63,278 nt of DNA, taken from Clostridium sp. Cult2. Its GTDB lineage: Bacteria > Bacillota > Clostridia > Tissierellales > Tepidimicrobiaceae. The translations under genes and the position numbers were made by a program. The stretch lies in contig NZ_PPXX01000050.1 in NCBI RefSeq assembly GCF_021655075.1, positions 1-63,278 on the forward strand, in the 5' to 3' direction. Every line of letters starts with the position of its first letter. Within the stretch, counting starts at the first letter, position 1. Positions 24,495 to 33,115 of the stretch are shown here, piece by piece. Below the pieces are notes generated by a model. It saw only the letters and a program-made list of their open reading frames with translations, was not told the origin of the DNA and ran no database searches.

Positions 24495-25766
24495 TTGAAA
24501 AAAATCATATTAATCATTTTTCTCCTGATATTTGTTACATATAGCATCTCTTTTGCAGATAGCTTAAACCTTTCTGGTGAAGGTGCTATACTTATTGACT
24601 CAGACACTGGTCAAATTCTTTTCGAAAAAAATCCTCATATGAAATTACACCCAGCAAGTACCACAAAAATAATGACTGGAATACTTGCAATAGAAAATGG
24701 TAATATGGGTGATATTGTAACCGTTGATGAAGAAGTGGTAAGTCTTACTAAAGGAAGTCATATAGCATTAGAGCCAGGAGAACAATTAAAATTTGTTGAT
24801 TTATTAAATGCATTACTTATTGAATCTGCCAATGATTCTGCACTAGCTATTGCAAAACATATTTCTGGTAGTATTGATGAATTTGTGGAACTTATGAACG
24901 ATAAGGCCAAGGAATTAGGTGCTATAGATACCCATTTTATTAACCCCAATGGGCTATCCGATGAACGCCATCTAACTACGGTTTATGACTTAAGTCTAAT
25001 AGCACAATACGCCATGAAAAATGACACTTTTAGGGAAATTGTATCCAATTATACCTATACTATACCTGTAACCAATAAAAAGGATGAAGAAAGATATTTG
25101 AAATCTGCCAATAGACTATTATATAGCAATCAAAAAATAGATGTAAATGGAAAAGCTGTTCCCATTAAATATGAAGGTATTAATGGGGTAAAAACTGGCT
25201 ATACATCAGAAGCCCATAATTGTTTGGTAGCTTCCGCCAAAAGAGGAAATCAAAATTTAATTGCTGTAGTCTTAAAGTCTAATGGTCATGAAGTATTTTC
25301 GGATATACATAAATTGCTAAACTATGGATTTAACAATTTTGAAAAGGTTAATGTAGCCACAAAAAATATTTTCGTTGATAATATTGAAGTAAAAGAGGCT
25401 ATTAACCCCATTGTTGCAGGCATTATAAAGGAAGATTTACCCCTTTCCATACCTAAGGGTTCATTGGATAGAATAGATAGAAAAATTTTTGTTAATGATG
25501 AAATTGAAGCTCCAATAGAGAAAGGCCAAGTTTTAGGAAAAGTTGAATATTATTTACAGGATGAGCTTTTGGGACAAGCAGATATCATATCCACTTTAGA
25601 TGTGGAAAGAATACCTCCTATAAGTATATTTCGAAGGATTTTAAGTAAATGGTACATATTATTAATTGGTGTGTTTGTTTTATATAGGTTAATGGCTATT
25701 ATTAAGCGTCGAAAAAGTAGAAGACGAAGACGTTCTTTATATAAAATCCCTAGTTCATTTCATTAA
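24495..25766 (+). CDS. D-alanyl-D-alanine carboxypeptidase (DacF/PBP5-type)
   Basis: 423 residues: an N-terminal signal peptide (cleavage after about residue 21), a penicillin-binding carboxypeptidase domain with SxxK at Ser55-Lys58 (ASTTKIM), SxN in LIESANDSAL near 114 and KTG in GVKTGYTS near 235, a C-terminal beta domain, and a transmembrane helix (about 390-408) followed by a strongly basic tail (KRRKSRRRRRS) that would sit in the cytoplasm. It trims the terminal D-Ala of peptidoglycan stem peptides outside the membrane. In sporeformers DacF/DacB-like enzymes tune cortex crosslinking; which role this one has is open. The start is TTG after GGAGGGAG. Confidence 0.92.
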   Translation: MKKIILIIFLLIFVTYSISFADSLNLSGEGAILIDSDTGQILFEKNPHMKLHPASTTKIMTGILAIENGNMGDIVTVDEEVVSLTKGSHIALEPGEQLKFVDLLNALLIESANDSALAIAKHISGSIDEFVELMNDKAKELGAIDTHFINPNGLSDERHLTTVYDLSLIAQYAMKNDTFREIVSNYTYTIPVTNKKDEERYLKSANRLLYSNQKIDVNGKAVPIKYEGINGVKTGYTSEAHNCLVASAKRGNQNLIAVVLKSNGHEVFSDIHKLLNYGFNNFEKVNVATKNIFVDNIEVKEAINPIVAGIIKEDLPLSIPKGSLDRIDRKIFVNDEIEAPIEKGQVLGKVEYYLQDELLGQADIISTLDVERIPPISIFRRILSKWYILLIGVFVLYRLMAIIKRRKSRRRRRSLYKIPSSFH

Positions 25767-25768
25767 AT

Positions 25769-25796
25769 AAAAAAAGCAGCAATGCTGCTTTTTTTT
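25769..25796. terminator. Bidirectional terminator between dacF and ridA
   Basis: AAAAGCAGCA and TGCTGCTTTT pair perfectly around a 1-3 base loop, with A-run on the left and T-run on the right. It serves the carboxypeptidase gene (+) and overlaps the ridA stop (-). Confidence 0.8.
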
Positions 25797-26175
25797 ATAA
25801 TACTGCTATAGCTTCAATTTCAATATCACCATCTTTAGGTAGTTTTGCTACTTCCACACAGGATCTAGCTGGTTTATGATCTTTGAAAAAGTCTTCATAC
25901 TCTTCATTGATTAATGGAAAATCATTCATATCCTTTATGTATATGTTTACCTTCACTATATCCTTTAATGTTGCTCCTCCTTCTTCCACTATAGTTAAAA
26001 CATTCTCTAAGCATAATCTAGTTTCTTTTTTTATATCTCCTTTTAATAATTCACCTGTTTCTGGTACTATGGGTAGTTGTCCAGAAGTGAATATTAAATT
26101 ATCAGTTTTAACACCTTGGGAATAAGGTCCTACTGCTCCTGGAGCTTTACTGGTTGCTATCGGTTTTGTTTTCAT
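25795..26175 (-). CDS. ridA: RidA family imine/enamine deaminase
   Basis: 126 residues, the usual size. The family signature is present: APGAVGPYSQ near the N-terminus, LIFTSGQLPI, and ARSCVEVAKLPKDGDIEIEAIAVL at the C-terminus, with Arg and Glu of the active cleft. RidA hydrolyses reactive 2-aminoacrylate-type intermediates to the keto acid and ammonia, protecting pyridoxal enzymes from damage. The protein is a cytoplasmic trimer. It starts with ATG after GGAGGTAA and lies downstream of rsfS. Confidence 0.95.
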   Translation of the reverse strand: MKTKPIATSKAPGAVGPYSQGVKTDNLIFTSGQLPIVPETGELLKGDIKKETRLCLENVLTIVEEGGATLKDIVKVNIYIKDMNDFPLINEEYEDFFKDHKPARSCVEVAKLPKDGDIEIEAIAVL

Positions 26176-26228
26176 AGTTTACCTCCTTGTAATTTAGATA
26201 ATAGACAATCTCGCCCATTATTAATCTA

Positions 26229-26582
26229 TTAAAACATATGGTCTAATGCTATTTCATCACTATCAGCCCATAGTTTTTCTAAGCTATAAAACTCCCTGTC
26301 CTCCCTATGGAAAACATGGACAATTATATCTCCAAAATCTAATAAAATCCATCTACTACTTTCTTTACCTTCCTTGCCTAATTGCTCATGTCCTGCTTTA
26401 ATCATCTTTTCTTCAACTTCTTCTGCAATGGATAATACTTGGGTAGTGGAATTACCACTTGCCAATATAAAATAATCAGAAATAGGGGTCAATTTTCTAA
26501 TATCTAATGCTCTTATATCGAAGCCTTTTTTATCATAACAGGCTTTAACAATAATAGATATTCTTTCATCTATATCCTTCAC
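26229..26582 (-). CDS. rsfS: Ribosome silencing factor RsfS
   Basis: 117 residues from a GTG at 26582, chosen because AGGAGG lies 7 bases ahead; a longer frame upstream would overlap the LCP gene. The conserved core is ISDYFILASGNST (the core helix-loop region), then SRWILLDFGDIIVHVFHREDREFYSLEKLW. RsfS binds L14 on the large subunit and blocks subunit joining when nutrients are short. It is the last gene of obgE-yhbY-nadD-yqeK-LCP-rsfS, the classic order in Clostridia. Confidence 0.95.
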   Translation of the reverse strand: MKDIDERISIIVKACYDKKGFDIRALDIRKLTPISDYFILASGNSTTQVLSIAEEVEEKMIKAGHEQLGKEGKESSRWILLDFGDIIVHVFHREDREFYSLEKLWADSDEIALDHMF

Positions 26583-26601
26583 TAAATTACCTCCTGGTCT
26601 A

Positions 26602-27558
26602 TTAATTAACTTCATTATCACTATTTTCTATGTTTTCAACAGCTCTGTATTCAGTAAATAAAGATTTAACTAGTTTACTGGTTTCTTCCTCATCGGGAAT
26701 AAAATAGGATATACCATTAATATATTTCCCTTCTCCAGGCAATGTAGCCATTTGCATTGCTTCTGTATTAAATATTTTGGCTTTCATGGCAAATTTCATT
26801 ATAATATCTAAAGGTATATTAGTATCTACATTGTCATAATAGGATTTTATCATTTGAGGAATATTTACAATATTTGCTGGTCTTAAAGCCTTTTCAGCAG
26901 CTGCTTTTATAAATTGTTGTTGGGCTTTAATCCTTCCCAAATCCTGGTCAGCATATCCTTTTCTAAATCTTAAGAACTGTAACGCTTTATCACCATTTAA
27001 TTTCTGAGGACCCTTTTTTAGATGGATATACAATGGCGGATCTGCTGTTGGGTCTTCATAATTCATATCCATTGGAACATCTATTTCTACTCCATCAATT
27101 AGCTCTACTATTTCTTCTACTATTTTGTAATCAACTTTAACATAGTATTCCAAATCTATACCTAATAAATCCTTTACCGCCTTTACAGACAACTCTGGTC
27201 CACCATAAGCATGGGCATGAGTAATTTTCTCTTCATATTTTTTACCTCGTATTCTAGCTTTAGTATCCCTAGGTATAGAAAGCATGGATATATCTCCGGT
27301 AGATTTATCAACTCTACATAAAATCATAGTATCTGTTCTAGCACCAGAGCTTTTACTTACATCTTTAGAATCTACACCTAATAACAAAAATGTAATATCA
27401 TCTTTCCCCTCAACCAATCTATCGATAAAAGTTTCCTTGTACTCATCTTCTTCTGCATCACTGGTAGCTTTAATAACGCTTTTATATATAAAGCCACTCC
27501 ATACTAATGAAAATATAATAAAAGAAATAAAAAAACTTTTTAAAAATGTCTTTTTCAA
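26602..27558 (-). CDS. LytR-CpsA-Psr (LCP) family protein
   Basis: 318 residues: an N-terminal transmembrane segment (about 5-27), a linker, and an LCP domain (about 60-240) with DITFLLLGVD, ARTDTMIL and DTKARIRGKKYEEKITHAHAYGG, which hold the conserved Arg and Asp residues of the phosphoryl-transfer site. LCP proteins attach secondary polymers such as teichoic acid or capsule precursors to peptidoglycan outside the membrane. The start is TTG after GGAGTGAGG. It lies in the obgE operon between yqeK and rsfS, a frequent clostridial arrangement. Confidence 0.92.
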   Translation of the reverse strand: MKKTFLKSFFISFIIFSLVWSGFIYKSVIKATSDAEEDEYKETFIDRLVEGKDDITFLLLGVDSKDVSKSSGARTDTMILCRVDKSTGDISMLSIPRDTKARIRGKKYEEKITHAHAYGGPELSVKAVKDLLGIDLEYYVKVDYKIVEEIVELIDGVEIDVPMDMNYEDPTADPPLYIHLKKGPQKLNGDKALQFLRFRKGYADQDLGRIKAQQQFIKAAAEKALRPANIVNIPQMIKSYYDNVDTNIPLDIIMKFAMKAKIFNTEAMQMATLPGEGKYINGISYFIPDEEETSKLVKSLFTEYRAVENIENSDNEVN

Positions 27559-27564
27559 CGGACC

Positions 27565-28137
27565 TCACTCCATCTTTTTGTTAATTAATAAATGATTTCT
27601 TGCTTTAATAGTATCTAGATGTATTAGATTTCCTTTTTTAAGGATGAATTTCAATGTGTTATTTATTGAAAATAATAGAGTTTTGTCAATATCTTCATAG
27701 GCTAATTTCCTAATTTCTTCTACACCTTGAAAATCTCTACTTGGTTCTATTAAATCAGCTATATAAACTATTTTTTCTAACAGCCTCATATTTTCTCTAC
27801 CAGTAGTATGGAAACGAATGGCATCTAATATCTCCCTATCTTTTATATTATATTGTTTTTTTGCTATTTCGGCACCTAATGGGCTATGAATAAGCTCTTT
27901 ATTTACTTTCATGACATTATCTAGAATTATATCAAAATCATTAGCCATTTTCAACAAATTTATTTCTCCTTGAAGTTTGCCACAATCATGCAAAAGTCCA
28001 GCTATCTTAGCTTTCTCAATTGAACAATCGTAATGTTTGGCTAATTTCATACTGGTATTCATAACCCCTATGGAATGATTGAATCTTTTTATTCCAATAT
28101 CTTTTTTTAGTTTTTCATAAATCCATTGTTCTACCAT
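27565..28137 (-). CDS. yqeK: YqeK-type HD-domain phosphohydrolase
   Basis: 190 residues. The HD motif is LLHDCGK (His50-Asp51), with His21 upstream in FNHSIGV and further metal ligands in HSPLGAEIAK and RFHTTGREN. YqeK homologues are iron-dependent symmetrical diadenosine tetraphosphate hydrolases that cleave Ap4A to two ADP. It is placed 8 bases after nadD, with which it is conserved as a pair across Firmicutes. The start is ATG with GGAGTAG. Confidence 0.93.
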   Translation of the reverse strand: MVEQWIYEKLKKDIGIKRFNHSIGVMNTSMKLAKHYDCSIEKAKIAGLLHDCGKLQGEINLLKMANDFDIILDNVMKVNKELIHSPLGAEIAKKQYNIKDREILDAIRFHTTGRENMRLLEKIVYIADLIEPSRDFQGVEEIRKLAYEDIDKTLLFSINNTLKFILKKGNLIHLDTIKARNHLLINKKME

Positions 28138-28145
28138 GTAGTCTT

Positions 28146-28757
28146 CTACTCCTTATATAGTTTATTCTTCTCTATATATAATTCTACCGATTCAGGAACT
28201 AGATACTTTATAGATAATTGATTTTTTATCCTATTCCTAATTTCAGTAGAGGAGATGTCTATTAGAGGAGATTCTAATATATTCATATTGCTTTTATATA
28301 ATTCACTTAACTCCTTTATCCTTTCTTCTAATTTATTGTTATCCAAATATTTTCTTTTAGCTACAATAAAATTACAGGAACTTAATAGTTCCTTATAATC
28401 TTTCCACTTATGTATTTGATATAAAGAGTCTGAACCCAAAATAAAATAGAACTTTGTATTATTATATTTTGATTTCAAATATTTTATTGTATCGATTGTA
28501 TAGGTAGTACCTTCCCTATGAATCTCTATAGATGACAAAAAATAATAAGGGTTAGAATTTATAGCAAGTAAAGTCATATCATATCTGTGATTATTAGACG
28601 AAATATCTATATCATCTTTATGGGGAGGTTTCCCAGTTGGTATGAAAAGTATTTTGTCTAAACTAAATGTAGTCCTGGAATATTCCGCCAATGTTAAATG
28701 GCCATTATGTATCGGATCAAAAGTACCTCCCATAATTCCAATCTTTTCTTTAGCCAA
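28146..28757 (-). CDS. nadD: Nicotinate-nucleotide adenylyltransferase NadD
   Basis: 203 residues from the TTG at 28757, which has GGAGGG at a good distance; longer starts would add an unlikely basic leader. It is a nucleotidyltransferase of the HxGH class: GIMGGTFDPIHNGHL near the N-terminus and the C-terminal DISSTEIRNRI (SSTxxR-type). It adenylates nicotinate mononucleotide to deamido-NAD in the cytoplasm. It is followed by yqeK and preceded by yhbY, as in many clostridial genomes. Confidence 0.96.
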   Translation of the reverse strand: MAKEKIGIMGGTFDPIHNGHLTLAEYSRTTFSLDKILFIPTGKPPHKDDIDISSNNHRYDMTLLAINSNPYYFLSSIEIHREGTTYTIDTIKYLKSKYNNTKFYFILGSDSLYQIHKWKDYKELLSSCNFIVAKRKYLDNNKLEERIKELSELYKSNMNILESPLIDISSTEIRNRIKNQLSIKYLVPESVELYIEKNKLYKE

Positions 28758-28838
28758 GTTTCTCACCCTCCTGTTTTCTATCTTATAATAGATAAACTTC
28801 AGAAACATCAATTCTGAAGTTTATATTAATTTTACATA

Positions 28839-29129
28839 TTAAGGCAATTGGATTTTTTTATTCTCTTTAGATTCCCTATATAAAACAAGTTTATTTCCTA
28901 TACTTTGTACAAATTCTGCATTAGTGCTTGCAGCTAAATCATTAGCTACTTTAGTTGCATCTAAATAACTATTATTCAATACTTTTATTTTAATAATTTC
29001 CCTTGCTTCTAAGGCTTCATCTACTTGCTTAATAAAGTTCTCTGTAATACCATTCTTTCCAATTTGAAATATTGGGTTCATGGTATTAGCAATACCTTTT
29101 AAATAACTTCTTTGTTTACCTGTTAACAA
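28839..29129 (-). CDS. yhbY: YhbY family CRM-domain RNA-binding protein
   Basis: 96 residues, a single CRM domain: KQRSYLKGIANTMNPIFQIGKNG, with the GKNG loop that contacts RNA, and NKLVLYR at the end. YhbY/YqeI proteins bind the pre-50S ribosome and probably help assembly. The start is TTG after AAGGAGTG. It is located between the Cys-rich mini-gene and nadD, in the same operon as obgE. Confidence 0.93.
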   Translation of the reverse strand: MLTGKQRSYLKGIANTMNPIFQIGKNGITENFIKQVDEALEAREIIKIKVLNNSYLDATKVANDLAASTNAEFVQSIGNKLVLYRESKENKKIQLP

Positions 29130-29148
29130 TTGTTACACTCCTTTAATT

Positions 29149-29331
29149 TTAAACTTCCAATTCTTTTCTAGACAATCTTCTATGGGACTCATAATTCTTG
29201 GTACCTTTCTTCCATCCTGTTCTGGATTTTTCCGATGGTTTATAGTTTTTGTTAATTACTACTTCATTTTTTGCTAGACAATAATATGTTGGTTGGTTTT
29301 CTTTACAATTACCACAATTAAAACAGTCCAT
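29149..29331 (-). CDS. Cys-rich small protein, conserved in the obgE operon
   Basis: 60 residues from the ATG at 29331, or 63 from the GTG at 29340, which has its GGAGGG site too close. The N-terminal CFNCGNC together with a later YYCLA gives four closely placed Cys, suggesting metal or iron-sulfur binding. The remainder is basic, with GWKKGTKNYESHRRLS. I do not recognise an assigned function. Placement between obgE and yhbY suggests a ribosome or RNA connection, which is inference only. Confidence 0.65.
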   Translation of the reverse strand: MDCFNCGNCKENQPTYYCLAKNEVVINKNYKPSEKSRTGWKKGTKNYESHRRLSRKELEV

Positions 29332-29351
29332 TTTAATCACGAACCCTCCAT

Positions 29352-30626
29352 TTAATCAAAAAATTCAAATTCATATCCACAGATAAATACTGAATCACTT
29401 TCCTCAATTCCTAGCTCTTTTAATTTATCCACAACACCTCTTTGCCTTATAATGTTTTGAAAATATCTTAAAGAATCATGATTGTCAAAGTTAGTTGAAT
29501 ATAATAACCTTTCTATAAAGGAACCTTCCACAACATATACTCCATTTTCTTTCTTAACAATAATTGGCTCTTCTTCAGGCTCTCCAATGGTTATATCTAC
29601 CTTTTCATCAAAGGTTTCATATTCAGTTTCTATATCTTTTAAAGCTTCCCATATACCATATTTTAATTTGTTAATTCCTTCCATAGTTGCTGCAGATAGG
29701 GTAAAAACTTTATATCCCATAGGCTCAAATTCTTTTTTTATACTTTCTATCCATACTTCTGACTGGGGTATATCTATTTTATTGGCAACAATTATTTGAT
29801 GTTTATCCTTTAGTTTCGGATTATATTGAATTAATTCATCATTTATTTTATAAAAATCTTCTATTGGGTTTCGACCTTCTATACCAGAGCTATCCAATAC
29901 ATGAACTAAGACCTTAGTCCTTTCTACATGTCTCAAAAAATCATGGCCTAGACCAGCACCTTCATGAGCTCCCTCAATTAACCCTGGAATATCAGCAATT
30001 ACAAAGCTTTTTTCTTCATCTATTTTAACTACTCCCAAATTTGGTTTTAGTGTAGTGAAATGATAATTTGCAATTTTAGGTTTTGCTTCAGATAAAATGG
30101 ATAATATTGTTGATTTACCTACATTGGGAAAACCAATTAAACCTACATCTGCTAATAATTTTAACTCCAATATAACAGTTCTTTCTTCTCCCTTCATCCC
30201 TGGTTCAGCAAATCTTGGAGCTTGCCTAGTGGCAGTGGCAAATTTAGCATTACCCTTTCCTCCTTTGCCTCCCTTGGTGATTATGAAGCTTTGGTTATGC
30301 TCTTTTATATCTATTATTACTTTCCCAGTACCTTCATCTTTTACTAGAGTTCCTACTGGTACTTTCAGTATTAAATCCTGTCCTTTTTTACCAAATTGTT
30401 TTTTAGTCCTACCATTTTCTCCATTTTCAGCTTTATAAACACGTTTATACCTGAAATCCATTAAAGTTCTTATTCCTTCGTCGCCTTGTAAAATAATATT
30501 GCCTCCATTCCCCCCATCACCTCCATAGGGACCTCCTGCTGGCTCATATTTCTCTCTTCTAAAGGCCACCGCTCCATCTCCACCTTTGCCAGCCTTTAAA
30601 TTGATTTTAGCTATATCAATAAACAT
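29352..30626 (-). CDS. obgE: Obg-type GTPase
   Basis: 424 residues from the ATG at 30626 (AGAGGATG ahead). It has the glycine-rich Obg fold (1-158, GGDGGNGGNIIL), a GTPase domain (159-330) with GFPNVGKST, DIPGLIEG and NKID, and a C-terminal OCT domain (about 345-424) starting after EEEP. It acts in late 50S assembly and in the stringent response, and in Bacillus it is essential and required for sporulation. It leads a seven-gene operon with its own promoter. Confidence 0.97.
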   Translation of the reverse strand: MFIDIAKINLKAGKGGDGAVAFRREKYEPAGGPYGGDGGNGGNIILQGDEGIRTLMDFRYKRVYKAENGENGRTKKQFGKKGQDLILKVPVGTLVKDEGTGKVIIDIKEHNQSFIITKGGKGGKGNAKFATATRQAPRFAEPGMKGEERTVILELKLLADVGLIGFPNVGKSTILSILSEAKPKIANYHFTTLKPNLGVVKIDEEKSFVIADIPGLIEGAHEGAGLGHDFLRHVERTKVLVHVLDSSGIEGRNPIEDFYKINDELIQYNPKLKDKHQIIVANKIDIPQSEVWIESIKKEFEPMGYKVFTLSAATMEGINKLKYGIWEALKDIETEYETFDEKVDITIGEPEEEPIIVKKENGVYVVEGSFIERLLYSTNFDNHDSLRYFQNIIRQRGVVDKLKELGIEESDSVFICGYEFEFFD

Positions 30627-30655
30627 AATATCATCCTCTATCATTTTGTAATTTA

Positions 30656-30683
30656 ATTATACCAACTTATAATTGGCTGTCAA
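30656..30683 (-). promoter_or_regulatory. Promoter of the obgE operon
   Basis: -35 TTGACA (30683-30678) and -10 TATAAT (30661-30656) with 16 bases between, on the minus strand. Both hexamers are perfect consensus. The start of transcription lies near 30649, about 23 bases before the obgE ATG. Confidence 0.85.
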
Positions 30684-30759
30684 CAAATAAAATGCTAATC
30701 TCACCAATATAAATATTATTCTATTCTAGAAGGTGAAAAATATTCTAATATTTATTCAG

Positions 30760-30791
30760 AAAAAAAAGCCTACCATATTGGCAAGCTTTAG
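30760..30791 (-). terminator. Terminator after rpmA
   Basis: AAAGCTTGCC pairs with GGTAGGCTTT (two G-U) around AATAT and is followed by a run of eight T on the minus strand, five bases behind the rpmA stop. It separates the ribosomal protein operon from the obgE operon. Confidence 0.7.
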
Positions 30792-30795
30792 AAAT

Positions 30796-31086
30796 TTATG
30801 CTAATTCTTCGCTAGTATATACGCTAACTTGTTTTCTATCTCTACCTTTTCTTTCAAACTTTACAACACCATCTACTTTAGCAAATAGAGTATCGTCTCC
30901 ACCTCTACCTACATTATTACCAGCGTGAATTTTAGTTCCTCTTTGTCTTACAAGAATATTGCCAGCTAAAACAAATTGACCATCGCCTCTTTTAACGCCT
31001 AACCTTTTAGCTTCACTGTCTCTTCCGTTTCTAGAGCTACCTACTCCCTTTTTTGAAGCGAACAACTGTAAATTTAGTTTTATCAT
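30796..31086 (-). CDS. rpmA: 50S ribosomal protein L27 (with cleaved N-terminal extension)
   Basis: 96 residues. The N-terminal [10 protein letters not shown] is the firmicute extension that the protease Prp removes after LQLF, leaving Ala at position 10 as the new N-terminus; the mature part starts with [14 protein letters not shown] as in other L27. The C-terminal part [18 protein letters not shown] is standard. It reaches into the peptidyl-transferase centre. The Prp gene lies directly upstream (4-base gap). Confidence 0.97.
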   Translation of the reverse strand: MIKLNLQLFASKKGVGSSRNGRDSEAKRLGVKRGDGQFVLAGNILVRQRGTKIHAGNNVGRGGDDTLFAKVDGVVKFERKGRDRKQVSVYTSEELA

Positions 31087-31089
31087 TTT

Positions 31090-31437
31090 CTACACCTCCC
31101 TATATTTGAGAGTTACATACTCCGGATAGTTTTCTAATATTGATTTTATCCCAACTTCTAAAGTTTTTAACACTATTTCAGTTTTCATTCTAAGGTTATC
31201 ATCTATAACCTTAGAAATGGTTACATCTATAATACCATTTTCTTCATCTATGGTATAGTCTATTTCTTTCTCTGGGACCCCACAAACTTCAACTAAAGAA
31301 ACCAATGTAGTCTGTGCAAGAACTGAAACTGCTGCACATACTATGTCCTTGCCTTTAATATCGTAACCTGCGTGTCCCGAAATATTATACCTTCCGATAT
31401 AACCTTTTTTATCCTTAAAAATAGTTACTTTTATCAT
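31090..31437 (-). CDS. prp: Ribosomal-processing cysteine protease Prp
   Basis: 115 residues. The catalytic pair is His22 in SGHAGY and Cys34 in DIVCAAVS, as in Staphylococcus Prp. It cleaves the LQLFA motif of L27, whose gene follows, and this processing is essential in staphylococci. Two bases separate it from the rplU stop, so all three are translated from one message. Confidence 0.95.
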   Translation of the reverse strand: MIKVTIFKDKKGYIGRYNISGHAGYDIKGKDIVCAAVSVLAQTTLVSLVEVCGVPEKEIDYTIDEENGIIDVTISKVIDDNLRMKTEIVLKTLEVGIKSILENYPEYVTLKYREV

Positions 31438-31439
31438 TT

Positions 31440-31751
31440 TTAACCAACAATCTTTTCAATCTTTAATTTTGTATAAGGTTGACGATGTCCTTGTTTTTTT
31501 CTGTAATTCTTCTTAGACTTATACTTGAAAACGATAATCTTCTTTGCTTTTCCTTGTTCTAGTACAGTTGCTTCTACTTTTGCGCCTTCCACATAAGGCT
31601 TCCCTACGATTAAATCATCTTCTTTTGAAACAAGAAGCACTTTCGATAAATCTATTTTTTCTCCCTCGTTGGTGTCAATTTTTTCAACAAATACTATGTC
31701 TCCTTCTTGAACTCTGTATTGTTTTCCACCTGTTTCAACTACAGCATACAT
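31440..31751 (-). CDS. rplU: 50S ribosomal protein L21
   Basis: 103 residues from the ATG at 31751 (AGAGGAGG ahead; the upstream GTG at 31763 overlaps the site). The N-terminus [14 protein letters not shown] is standard, as are the C-terminal [14 protein letters not shown]. It binds 23S rRNA. It has its own promoter inside the end of rng and a leader RNA upstream. Confidence 0.97.
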   Translation of the reverse strand: MYAVVETGGKQYRVQEGDIVFVEKIDTNEGEKIDLSKVLLVSKEDDLIVGKPYVEGAKVEATVLEQGKAKKIIVFKYKSKKNYRKKQGHRQPYTKLKIEKIVG

Positions 31752-31763
31752 ATTATTGTGCAC

Positions 31764-31831
31764 CTCCTCTAACCAGTCTCGCCAATGTTAGGTGACTAAG
31801 CTTTAAACCCACACTGAGCGGCTACCTACAA
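31764..31831 (-). promoter_or_regulatory. L21 leader RNA
   Basis: The minus strand just upstream of rplU reads GTAGGTAGCCGCTCAGTGTG followed by GGTTTAAAGCTTAGTCACCT and AACATTGGCGAGAC. I recognise this as the structured leader found upstream of rplU in Firmicutes, through which L21 probably controls its own operon. It starts right after the promoter at 31838-31866. Recognition is from memory; a covariance search would confirm it. Confidence 0.7.
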
Positions 31832-31837
31832 ACAAAA

Positions 31838-31866
31838 ATTTTACCAGAAAAACTTTGTTTTGTCAA
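31838..31866 (-). promoter_or_regulatory. Promoter of rplU-prp-rpmA
   Basis: -35 TTGACA (31866-31861) and -10 TAAAAT (31843-31838) with 17 bases between, on the minus strand. The -35 lies within the last codons of rng. Transcription begins near 31831, the first base of the L21 leader. Confidence 0.85.
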
Positions 31867-33097
31867 TACTTCTATCTAAAATTTTGCCTCTTCCATTACA
31901 ATAAGGACAGTTTGTTATAAACTTTGAACTCAAGCTATTCCTTACTTTCTTTCTAGTAAGCTCTACTAGCCCTAATTTAGTAATTCCAATTATATTTACT
32001 TTGTTTCTATCATGGCTTAAATAGTCCTGTAGTTTTTCTAAAACTACAGATATATCCTTCTCTTCTTTCATATCTATAAAATCGATTATTATAATTCCAC
32101 CAATATTTCTAAGTCTAATCTGCTTAGAAATTTCTTCAGCTGCTTCTAAATTAGTCTTAACTACTGTATCTTCTAAATTTTTATCGCCTATAAATTTACC
32201 TGTATTAACATCAATAGCAGTCAATGCCTCTGTTTCATCTATAACTATATACCCACCACTCTTCAAGGATACTTTTCTTTCTAATGCTATTTGAATTCCC
32301 TTCATAATATTATCCTGAGAAAATATATTGAAATCTTTATCATAATATATCTTCCCTTCTAACTTAGGAAAAACAACACCTTGAAAACTAAGTAAACTAT
32401 CGTATTTTTCTTTATCATTTAGGATTATACTATCAATCTTATGGCCAAAAGCATCTCTAATAATTTGATGTGATAAATCTATTTCCTTATATATCAATTT
32501 AGGACAGGGTAAAAAATTTCTCTCCCTCTCAATCTTTCGAAAAATATCTATTAACATATTATATTCATCCATTAATAATTCCTTTTCCACGCCAAAAGCT
32601 TTAGTTCTAAATATAAGCCCCATATTATCTTTTTGCATATCTTTCCCAATTTGTTTCAATCTTTCAATCTCTTCATCATTATCAATTTTTCTTGAAAGAC
32701 TTATCTTGTCAGAAAAGGGTGTTAATACAACAAATCTTCCTGGTAGGGTAATATGTGCTGTAACTTTAGCCCCTTTGTTTTGTGAAGCTTCTTTTATTAC
32801 TTGAACAATTATCTCTTCTCCATTACTTACTACATCATCAATGTTAATTTGTTCATTTTGATTAATCATTTCCTTTGGTACAGCATTTTTTACATATAGA
32901 TATGCATTTCTACCCTCACCTATATCCACAAAAGCTGCTTCCATACCTGGTAATACATTGACTACCCGTCCTCTATAGATATTACCTGCTTCCTTCCTGT
33001 AATCTCTTTCATCTATATAGAACTCTACAAGCCTATTGTTTTCTACTATTCCTATTATTTCAGTACTATCCTTTGAATCAATAAAAATATAATTCAT
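31841..33097 (-). CDS. rng: Ribonuclease E/G family protein
   Basis: 418 residues. An S1 domain (about 38-120) with GRVVNVLPGMEAAFVDIG is followed by the RNase H-like and nuclease parts, with ETEALTAIDVNTGKF and GGIIIIDFIDMK holding the catalytic Asp residues (near 290 and 335). The CPYCNGRGK Zn-link is at the C-terminus. It lacks the long C-terminal scaffold of RNase E. It acts in RNA turnover and 5'-end processing in the cytoplasm. The place before rplU is conserved in Clostridia. Confidence 0.95.
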   Translation of the reverse strand: MNYIFIDSKDSTEIIGIVENNRLVEFYIDERDYRKEAGNIYRGRVVNVLPGMEAAFVDIGEGRNAYLYVKNAVPKEMINQNEQINIDDVVSNGEEIIVQVIKEASQNKGAKVTAHITLPGRFVVLTPFSDKISLSRKIDNDEEIERLKQIGKDMQKDNMGLIFRTKAFGVEKELLMDEYNMLIDIFRKIERERNFLPCPKLIYKEIDLSHQIIRDAFGHKIDSIILNDKEKYDSLLSFQGVVFPKLEGKIYYDKDFNIFSQDNIMKGIQIALERKVSLKSGGYIVIDETEALTAIDVNTGKFIGDKNLEDTVVKTNLEAAEEISKQIRLRNIGGIIIIDFIDMKEEKDISVVLEKLQDYLSHDRNKVNIIGITKLGLVELTRKKVRNSLSSKFITNCPYCNGRGKILDRSIDKTKFFW

Positions 33098-33115
33098 ATT
33101 ACCTCTCCTAATTTT

